The notes under the pieces: generated by a model
What the model was told of the DNA's origin: nothing
Seen by the model: only the letters and a program-made list of their open reading frames with translations
Databases searched by the model: none
Part shown: piece by piece, positions 1-5,247 of the stretch
Numbering within the stretch: position 1 is the first letter of the stretch
How the letters are laid out: every line of letters begins with the position of its first letter
Program-made: the position numbers and the translations under genes
Assembly (NCBI GenBank): GCA_963643165.1
Contig: CAVIJD010000066.1
Location: 1 to 5,247, forward strand
DNA length: 5,247 nt
Reading direction: 5' to 3'
From: F23-D06 sp963643165
GTDB lineage: Bacteria > Bacteroidota > Bacteroidia > Bacteroidales > WCHB1-69

Positions 1-5
1 GCAAC

Positions 6-20
6 GCCCTCGGAGAGGGC
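6..20. repeat. Perfect hairpin, 6-bp GC-rich stem with 3-base loop
   Basis: GCCCTC at 6-11 is the exact reverse complement of GAGGGC at 15-20, around a GGA loop. No T-run follows on either strand, so it is not a classic intrinsic terminator. It lies in unassigned sequence upstream of the transposase relic, 9 bases from a second hairpin of similar design. Confidence 0.55.
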
Positions 21-29
21 GAAAGCGGG

Positions 30-42
30 CTGCCGTAGGCAG
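30..42. repeat. Perfect hairpin, 5-bp stem with 3-base loop
   Basis: CTGCC at 30-34 pairs with GGCAG at 38-42 around a GTA loop. With the hairpin at 6-20 it forms a tandem pair of short-loop hairpins separated by GAAAGCGGG. This could be the edge of a structured RNA or of an IS end, but I cannot match it to a known RNA family. Confidence 0.5.
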
Positions 43-112
43 TCTGCTCCATAACCGTCGGCTGCGATGCACCCACACCACCCTCGTCCCTCGAAGAAGG
101 CCAACGTCAACG

Positions 113-324
113 TGCTGGTCGGAAATCGCCGACTTTGCCAAGTACAAGCGGGAATTCTTCGAAAAGTACATCGACCTTTCCAAAGGCCTACCGACAGACG
201 ACACGCTGCGGTGCTTTTTCCAGGTCCTAAGCCCGAAGTCGTTCTGGCCCGTTTTGCGGAATGGGCATCCTCAATCGTGCATGATAGCGCGCATGGCAAG
301 GTCGTCAGCATCGACGGCAAGCGC
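113..324 (+). pseudogene. ISAs1-family (H-repeat type) transposase remnant, frameshifted and truncated
   Basis: Two plus-strand frames join into one ISAs1-like reading. Bases 113-244 encode WSEIADFAKYKREFFEKY, then LSKGLPTDDTLRCFFQVLSP and KSF, matching the family's N-terminal domain (usual pattern W.EI.DF....L.WL....LPNGIPSHDTF.R.F..L.P..F). From about 245 the match moves to another frame, LARFAEWASSIVHDSAHGKV followed by VSIDGKR. This includes the IDGK motif with the first catalytic Asp (codon 313-315). Loss of one base near 242-246 (TTCCTG to TTCTG) explains the shift. Similarity stops at about 324, so the remaining catalytic residues are absent, and nothing convincing lies upstream of 113. 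No terminal inverted repeats or target duplication were found. The relic cannot make a working transposase. It faces the SNF2 gene and ends 21 bases from that gene's stop codon. Family assignment is by recalled motif pattern. Confidence 0.75.
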
Positions 325-345
325 AACATTTTTTCTGAAACGGCA

Positions 346-3300
346 TCAGCCCTCAAAGAGGTCGCGGAGCTCTTTGTTGCTCAGTTTGCCTATCCAGCTT
401 TCTCCGGAGGCTACGGTCATCTCGGCCAGGTGTTTCTTGCTCTGGATCAGGTTGTCAATCTTCTCCTCAAAGCTGTCTTTGGTTATGAAACGGTGAACCA
501 TCACATTGCGGTTCTGCCCGATGCGGTAGGCCCGGTCTGTGGCTTGGGACTCCACGGCCGGATTCCACCAGAGGTCAAAGTGGATAACATGAGAAGCGGC
601 GGTAAGGTTAAGTCCCGTGCCGGCGGCTTTCAGCGAAAGCACGAAAACCTTGTCCTCCTTGTTCCCCTGGAACCGCTCCACCATCTCCGTGCGCTTCTTG
701 ACGGAACACCCGCCGTGAAGGAACATCGGAACCGTGCCTGTCCGCTCTTCGATGAATTTGACCAGCAGGTCTCCCATCTCGCGGAATTGTGTGAAGATCA
801 GAACTTTCTCTCCGGCCTCAAGAATCGCCTCAACCCGGTCGAGCAGCATCTCGACTTTCCCGGACTCCTCGATGTCGCATCGACCGTTCTTGAGATACTG
901 GAAAGGATGGTTGCAGACCTGCTTCAGGGCAAGAATCATCTGCAGGATAAGCCCCTGGCGCTCGAAGAGTTGCGCATTGTCGGAGGTGTCCTTGTCTTCA
1001 ATCTCTGCCATCGCAGAGTCCAGAATCTTGTGATACAGAGCCGCCTGCGCCGGCGTGAGGGTGGCATATTCGTTGATTTCTACTTTGTCGGGAAGGTCGC
1101 TTATGATGCTCTTGTCCGTCTTCATCCGTCGCATCATAAACGGGGACGTGACCTTGCGGAATTTGCCGGCGCACTCCTCATCGTTGCAAAGTTGGATGGG
1201 CTTGGCGAACTTTTCGTTGAAAGAGCTGAGTGTGCCGAGGTAACCGGAATTGGCGTAGTCCATGATGCTCCAAAACTCGCTCAGACGGTTCTCAACGGGC
1301 GTTCCGCTCAATGCGATATGGGCGTCGGCGGGGATGGAACGGACGGCCTTGCTCTGTGCCGTGGAGGGATTTTTGATGTTCTGCGCCTCGTCAATCACCA
1401 TCATGCTCCATTTTTTCTTTGCTAAGGCTTTGGCCTCGCTGCGCAGCACACCGTAGGTGGTGACCAAGATGTCCGGAAGGCGCTTCGGCAAGACTCGGCC
1501 GGTTCCGTGATAGATGAACGAGCTGAGGTTCGGAGCGAAGCGGGCAATCTCTGCCTGCCAGTTAGACAAAAGTCCGGTCGGGGCTACTACCAGGACTTTC
1601 TTGTTTTCAAGATGTCCTTCGTCTTTCAATTTCTGGATTAACGTTATGGTTTGCAGTGTCTTGCCTAGTCCCATGTCGTCTGCGAGGATAGAGCCGAAAC
1701 CGATGTGGAGATTCTTGTAGAGCCACGAATACCCTCGCGTCTGGTAGGGTCGGAGTTTCGCGGTGATGCTGGCGGGGACCTCAATCTGACGGTCAGAAGT
1801 GAAGGTTCGTATCATCTCGCGCACCTCATCGCTGAGGATGACCGGAGCGGACTCATATTCGCCGAGAATGGCGGCCTGTAGCAACTGTCCCGGCGTCATT
1901 TTTTCATTCCCGGAGAGGGCCCGCTCCACCTTGGCAATATCCTCGGGACTGATATAGATGTATTTACCCTTGAACTTCACAAGCTTACTCGCCTTGGAGA
2001 GCAGGGCACTGAACTCTTCAGCCGAAACGACATCTTGACCGAGGGCAACTTGCCAGTCGAAATCGAAGAGGTTGGAGAGATGGAAACCGGAGGCTGTGCT
2101 CTTCTTGCGCAGCCGCAGCGACGGCTTCGGACGAATGAGGTTTTGCAGGGATTTTGGCAAGAATACTTTGATTCCCAGTAACTTAATGGCAGGAAGAATC
2201 TGCATCAGAACTGGGACGAACGCATCGTCGGTGAACTTTAGTGGGTGCGCCGCCTTGCAGGAGAGATACCCGGAGATGTCCGGAATCGCCGACGAGAGAT
2301 CTACGAAAGACTTCAGAATCGAGTACTTTGAGACGGCATATTCACTATCGCTGAAAATGTCTGACAAGGGGATGACTCCTGTGCCGGACGCATCTTCTAC
2401 CCCCATGCTCAAAAGGAAAGAGTCATTGCGCCCCTCATCTACCGAAATCACGGGGGTGTGCTGTGAACGGCTTAATGAATATACGGAGAGCCAAGCGTTT
2501 ATATTTCCGGGAATCTCTTTTTCGCCAGGAGCGTTGAAAGGTTCGCTGAGGTTCTTGAAGAAAATTTCGGCGAGGATGTCGATGTTGCGGGCGATGAAAA
2601 CCGGTATCAGTTTGTGGAGGAAGAATTCGATGAGGGTTTCAGCTTTGTGCAGGGGGGCTTTGCGGACTTTGCCGGGGAAGAATCCAATCATCGTGTCCGG
2701 AATGATGTTCTCAAGGGACTCCAGCATCACGCTCACTTCAGGGTCTATGAGGCACGGCTGCCACATTATGGCGTAATTCTTGTCGCTGAGACGCACGATT
2801 TTCGGGGCGATGCTTCCTTTCTCCATAAGGTGAAGCGTGGCAAGGAATCCCTGGTGCAGCGCCGCGGTGCTGGCCGAATAGTCTTGTATGAAGTCCGGAT
2901 TGACGCTGGTGACTTCCTGGAGAACAGCGTTCTCCTCATTTGTTGAAAGTCCGCCGGAGAAGAGTTTGTCGGCCGGAGAGAGTCCGGAGGATGGCGTTTC
3001 TTCGGTGTCATTTTCCAAATAATCTCTCCGGCTTGAGACCTCCAGTTTCCATTTCAGAAGATGATTGCATGTTAGTTTGAACGTAGTGTCCTGGCCAAGG
3101 GTTCTCACAGGTGACGGAGTGTCGTTGGGGAACAGCGTGTCAATGCCAATCTTTTCTGCGAAAAACCTGCCTACGCCTTTCTTGATTCTGTCCAGTTGGC
3201 TGATGAACAAAGTCTTGAAATCCGTGCTCGGACAGAACGGCGGATTCTCTTTCAGGAGCATCGGCAGCACGCCGCTCAGGTCTGCAAGGCGGGAGAAATC

Positions 3301-3924
3301 GACCCTATGGAATTGAGGGTCAGTCTTATCCATTCCTTTGGCCGAATTGCGGACTGGCATGGCATCCTTGATGTCGGGGACGGAAAACGAAATTGAGGCG
3401 AAGTCGTCCGAGATACCCCGGCTCTTGAGTTCAGCCATGAGGTCCACGCCGTGGAGGGAGAAGACCATGAAGGGGTTGTTGTCAATTTCGCGGCTCATCA
3501 TATAGATGACGGCGGCGAGGTGCTTGCAGGGTACGGCCCAGTCGGGGCAACTGCAGTCCATCGAGATGTCTTTCCATTGTCTGGGGAACAGTTTCAGGCC
3601 GCATTTTGTGGCTATTTCGAGTATGATGGGGTCGAGTTCGTGCTTGAGGAGTTTTGCCACAATTTCGGGATGTTCCATAATGCCGTCCATCAGCTTATCG
3701 ACGGAGTTCTTGTCGAACTGCGGCATTGCGACAGACACCGAATAGGGGCGCACCCGTCTTCCGTCAACCTTTGCGGTAATGCGGCCGTCTTTCACGCTGA
3801 TGTTGCGCACCGCACCTTTCCGGGCATAAGTTGCTCCCCGTGGAATTCTGTTCTGGTAATCAATTTTGGTGAGTGCCTGAAGCCAATTGTTTCCCCACCA
3901 AGTGTTGCCGAAAGTTGTTGCCAT
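346..3924 (-). CDS. SWIM zinc-finger / SNF2-family DEAD/DEAH-box ATPase (RapA/HepA-like), intact
   Basis: This is a 1192-residue SNF2-type (superfamily 2) ATPase, expected to translocate on double-stranded DNA and remodel protein-DNA complexes in the cytoplasm; its substrate is unknown. The N-terminus has a FGNTWWGNNWLQAL signature (5-18) and a SWIM zinc site CxCx6CxH (C124, C126, C133, H135). Residues 160-570 are divergent. Residues 575-670 resemble the bacterial SNF2-associated DUF3670 region, with WQVALGQ and an EEF..LL block. The ATPase core follows: RPYQ (725-728), Walker A DDMGLGKT (749-756), DEAQ (845-848), SGTPVENR (873-880), IFTQF (1043-1047), LHGG (1069-1072), AAGTGLNL (1100-1107) and DRAYRIGQ (1130-1137). 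No key residue is missing. The ATG start is supported by the conserved N-terminal signature directly after it. There is no Shine-Dalgarno sequence, as is usual in Bacteroidota. The protein ends with a family-like LSNKELRDLF. Domain assignments are by motif recognition; the biological role is inferred. Confidence 0.95.
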   Translation of the reverse strand: MATTFGNTWWGNNWLQALTKIDYQNRIPRGATYARKGAVRNISVKDGRITAKVDGRRVRPYSVSVAMPQFDKNSVDKLMDGIMEHPEIVAKLLKHELDPIILEIATKCGLKLFPRQWKDISMDCSCPDWAVPCKHLAAVIYMMSREIDNNPFMVFSLHGVDLMAELKSRGISDDFASISFSVPDIKDAMPVRNSAKGMDKTDPQFHRVDFSRLADLSGVLPMLLKENPPFCPSTDFKTLFISQLDRIKKGVGRFFAEKIGIDTLFPNDTPSPVRTLGQDTTFKLTCNHLLKWKLEVSSRRDYLENDTEETPSSGLSPADKLFSGGLSTNEENAVLQEVTSVNPDFIQDYSASTAALHQGFLATLHLMEKGSIAPKIVRLSDKNYAIMWQPCLIDPEVSVMLESLENIIPDTMIGFFPGKVRKAPLHKAETLIEFFLHKLIPVFIARNIDILAEIFFKNLSEPFNAPGEKEIPGNINAWLSVYSLSRSQHTPVISVDEGRNDSFLLSMGVEDASGTGVIPLSDIFSDSEYAVSKYSILKSFVDLSSAIPDISGYLSCKAAHPLKFTDDAFVPVLMQILPAIKLLGIKVFLPKSLQNLIRPKPSLRLRKKSTASGFHLSNLFDFDWQVALGQDVVSAEEFSALLSKASKLVKFKGKYIYISPEDIAKVERALSGNEKMTPGQLLQAAILGEYESAPVILSDEVREMIRTFTSDRQIEVPASITAKLRPYQTRGYSWLYKNLHIGFGSILADDMGLGKTLQTITLIQKLKDEGHLENKKVLVVAPTGLLSNWQAEIARFAPNLSSFIYHGTGRVLPKRLPDILVTTYGVLRSEAKALAKKKWSMMVIDEAQNIKNPSTAQSKAVRSIPADAHIALSGTPVENRLSEFWSIMDYANSGYLGTLSSFNEKFAKPIQLCNDEECAGKFRKVTSPFMMRRMKTDKSIISDLPDKVEINEYATLTPAQAALYHKILDSAMAEIEDKDTSDNAQLFERQGLILQMILALKQVCNHPFQYLKNGRCDIEESGKVEMLLDRVEAILEAGEKVLIFTQFREMGDLLVKFIEERTGTVPMFLHGGCSVKKRTEMVERFQGNKEDKVFVLSLKAAGTGLNLTAASHVIHFDLWWNPAVESQATDRAYRIGQNRNVMVHRFITKDSFEEKIDNLIQSKKHLAEMTVASGESWIGKLSNKELRDLFEG
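2949..2989. repeat. Short imperfect direct repeats inside the SNF2 gene linker
   Basis: Two near-identical units, at 2949-2965 and 2968-2983, share the core GCCGGAGA followed by GAGT. The hexamer CCGGAG recurs a third time at 2984-2989. They encode the SGLSPADKLFSGGLS stretch (313-327) of the SNF2 protein, a Ser/Gly-rich and acidic linker between the SWIM-containing part and the helicase-associated region. The repeats keep the frame open. They look like local slippage in a flexible linker rather than a functional element. Confidence 0.4.
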
Positions 3925-3946
3925 ACAAAATAGTCAATTTAATTGT

Positions 3947-4048
3947 TTAATACTGAATTGCGGTTATGTCGAGAAACCGGATTGTCTGCCAAGCCTCAAG
4001 CCAAGGCATTAAATATTGAAGGTTGGTCTTGACAGGTTTTCTGCGCAT
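3947..4048 (-). CDS. Possible 33-codon leader ORF upstream of the SNF2 gene
   Basis: An ATG at 4048 opens a 33-codon frame ending in TAA at 3947. The product begins MRRKPVKTNLQYLMPWLEAW and ends LDITAIQY. It lies entirely between the predicted promoter and the SNF2 start, 22 bases upstream of that ATG. The peptide has a basic N-terminus and two Trp, but no recognisable attenuator-type run of one amino acid. The bases before its ATG are AT-rich, as expected for Bacteroidota translation starts. It could be a real leader peptide or chance; length and position are the only support. Confidence 0.2.
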   Translation of the reverse strand: MRRKPVKTNLQYLMPWLEAWQTIRFLDITAIQY

Positions 4049-4068
4049 AAAATATTTGATTTTGGTGG

Positions 4069-4076
4069 CAAAGATA
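4069..4076 (-). promoter_or_regulatory. Bacteroidota-type -7 promoter element (TATCTTTG) for the SNF2 gene
   Basis: Read on the minus strand this is TATCTTTG, an exact match to the Bacteroidota -7 consensus TAnnTTTG. It sits in the gap between the two genes and points at the SNF2 gene. The expected start of transcription would be at about 4062, leaving a leader of roughly 138 bases. A good TTTG-type -33 element is not evident at the right spacing, so the promoter may be weak or dependent on an activator. If real, it makes the SNF2 gene transcriptionally separable from the upstream helicase gene. Confidence 0.6.
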
Positions 4077-4107
4077 CAACAATCGTGGAGATGCGCCCAC
4101 TCTTTTG

Positions 4108-5247
4108 TTATTCGCTGTCGCCAAATTCCTGGGCCACAATGTTCTGAAGTAACTGTTTTACCGCTTTCTGATTTTTGAGACGGCATTTTTTCAACTCGCG
4201 GCCGAACATTTTGTCAGAAGTGTCCGAGTTGAAGGCTTTGGTCAGCTTGTCCTCTTCGTCAACGGCCAATTTGAGGTCACTGTTCTTCATGATCCGCCGC
4301 AACAAGAGAATGCCGTTGTCGTAGTTGGGTCTCAGTTTGATAAGTAGTTGTATCATTTTAAGTGCGTCCTCGTAGTTGCCGTTGAGTTCTTCAATATTGG
4401 CAGCCATGTGTAAGATTTTGAGGTCGGGCGTGTCGATCCTGAATTGTTTGACCAGCTGTAAGCAGATTTCGGAGGCTTTCTCGCTTTCCTCCATGAAAGT
4501 CAGTCCCCGCGTCTTCATATAGAGGGCGCTGCTCAGATTTTTGCGGACTTGCAACACCTTGTCGGCAAGGGCTATAGCCTGTTCGTACTGGTCGGCATAG
4601 AGGCAAAGCAGCGCCGCCAGGTACTGCGACGGCCAGTCGTTGGCGGACAGCAGTTTGTCGGGCACCTGCTTAATGCTGCCCAGCAGTGCTTCGTCGCAGA
4701 TGAGCGTTTCAAAGAAACGTCTTGACAGTTGCATGGCTTCGTATATGTCGTTGGCCTGCGCTTTCTTGTACAGGAGCAGGAGGTACTGTTTGGCGGCTTC
4801 GTCGAAGTCGTTGTGTTGCAGGGCGTTATAGACCACCTTGCCGCTTTCGATCTCGTTGTTGATGGTGCGTTCATTGTTATAGTCGCTGGCGAAGGCCAGT
4901 ACTTCAGGGTTCGTGAGCGCAAACCGCGAGTTCACCCAACTGGTGAGGAATAGGCCGTCGAGCGAGCGCACCCGGCTCAGGGCCACATAGAACTGCCCGT
5001 CGGCAAAGAAGCCGCGGCTGGGGTCAAGCGACATTTTGTCGAAGGTCATGCCTTGACTCTTGTGGATGGTGATGGCCCAGGCCAGCTTGAGCGGGTATTG
5101 GGTGAAAGTGCCCGTCACATTCCGCTTGAGTTTGCGAGTCTCCCGGTCGTACTCATAGTTCACCGACTCCCATTCTATCTGTTTTATAGTATAGGTTTCA
5201 TGGTTGTCCAATGTTACAACTATTTCGTTTTCCGAAAGTTTTGTAAT
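4108..5247 (-). CDS. Pif1/RecD-like superfamily 1 helicase, C-terminal part (5' end outside window)
   Basis: The reading frame is open to the right edge, so only the last 379 residues are visible and the Walker A and B motifs lie outside. The apparent start at 5211 is a TTG inside the open frame, not the true start. In visible numbering, residues 56-69 read AWAITIHKSQGMTF and 87-99 read YVALSRVRSLDGL. These are the C-terminal helicase motifs (UvrD_C_2-type) of Pif1/RecD-like 5'-3' DNA helicases, and the preceding GTFTQYPLKL block is also typical. From about residue 148 to 312 the protein is helical, with TPR-like repeats such as NYEDALKMIQLLIKLRPN (about 291-308), suggesting a protein-interaction tail. 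A charged C-terminus ends at a TAA. Family function is DNA unwinding in replication, repair or recombination; the role here is inferred. The gene is co-directional with the SNF2 gene, 183 bases upstream of it. No strong terminator follows. Confidence 0.9.
   Translation of the reverse strand: MTKLSENEIVVTLDNHETYTIKQIEWESVNYEYDRETRKLKRNVTGTFTQYPLKLAWAITIHKSQGMTFDKMSLDPSRGFFADGQFYVALSRVRSLDGLFLTSWVNSRFALTNPEVLAFASDYNNERTINNEIESGKVVYNALQHNDFDEAAKQYLLLLYKKAQANDIYEAMQLSRRFFETLICDEALLGSIKQVPDKLLSANDWPSQYLAALLCLYADQYEQAIALADKVLQVRKNLSSALYMKTRGLTFMEESEKASEICLQLVKQFRIDTPDLKILHMAANIEELNGNYEDALKMIQLLIKLRPNYDNGILLLRRIMKNSDLKLAVDEEDKLTKAFNSDTSDKMFGRELKKCRLKNQKAVKQLLQNIVAQEFGDSE

Larger units (their letters stand above)
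1..112. other. Unassigned sequence left of the transposase relic
   Basis: No plus-strand frame gives a recognisable N-terminus for the ISAs1-type transposase, and one frame is broken by a TAG at 36-38. One minus-strand frame is open across the stretch but has no similarity I recognise. Apart from the two hairpins at 6-42, nothing can be assigned. It may be heavily decayed IS sequence or flanking DNA joined by rearrangement. Confidence 0.4.

Noticed and set aside
325..345. T-run (329-334) between the relic and the SNF2 stop as an intrinsic terminator
   Set aside because: The T-run is on the plus strand with no stable stem before it. On the minus strand it is an A-run, which is wrong for ending SNF2 transcription.
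67..1425. 452-codon plus-strand ORF running through the transposase relic and antisense to the SNF2 C-terminus
   Set aside because: Only 247-324 resembles a known protein (the relic's second frame). The rest is an exact antisense shadow of the SNF2 ATPase core, whose motifs prove the minus strand codes.
2072..2776. 234-codon plus-strand ORF
   Set aside because: It lies wholly antisense within the SNF2 gene, is rich in Arg and Ser as shadow frames often are, and resembles no protein family.
3451..3933. 160-codon plus-strand ORF spanning the SNF2 start
   Set aside because: It is antisense to the conserved SWIM region and has no recognisable motif or promoter of its own.
4081..4107. Possible terminator after the Pif1-like gene
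   Set aside because: The only stem seen is a 4-bp GTGG/CCAC pair with an 8-base loop and no following T-run on the minus strand, which is too weak to call.
346..5247. A defence island built on the SNF2 and Pif1-like helicases
   Set aside because: Both families occur in some defence systems, but no nuclease, methyltransferase, protease or other effector gene is visible, and both also occur as ordinary chromosomal genes.

Overview
The window most likely comes from a member of the Bacteroidota (Bacteroidales-like). Three things suggest this. The gap between the two genes carries a TATCTTTG element matching the Bacteroidota -7 consensus TAnnTTTG. The main gene has an AT-rich leader with no Shine-Dalgarno sequence. 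Both large proteins belong to helicase types common in that phylum. Genus cannot be fixed from this stretch.

Layout, following the minus strand on which both real genes lie. From 5247 to 4108 is the C-terminal part of a Pif1/RecD-like superfamily 1 helicase, which enters from beyond the right edge and continues into a helical, TPR-like tail. Next is a 183-base gap holding a likely promoter (4069-4076) and a possible 33-codon leader ORF (4048-3947). From 3924 to 346 is one intact 1192-residue gene: an N-terminal SWIM zinc-binding module, a long helicase-associated middle region, and a complete C-terminal SNF2/RapA-type ATPase with all its motifs. The two genes are co-directional, but the promoter between them suggests the SNF2 gene can be transcribed separately. 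Both products probably act on DNA or nucleoprotein; nothing here ties them into a single pathway.

The left end is different. On the plus strand, converging on the SNF2 gene, is a decayed fragment of an ISAs1-family (H-repeat type) transposase. It is readable from about 113 to 324, has a single-base frameshift near 244, and lacks both its start and most of its catalytic domain. It stops 21 bases from the SNF2 stop codon. The first 112 bases are unassigned but contain two perfect short hairpins.

No rRNA, tRNA, CRISPR array, intact mobile element or recognisable defence system was seen. The long plus-strand ORFs across the SNF2 gene are antisense shadows. I found no convincing evidence of a previously undescribed system. 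The points most worth following are the SWIM-SNF2 fusion, the leader of its gene, and the transposase relic at its 3' end.
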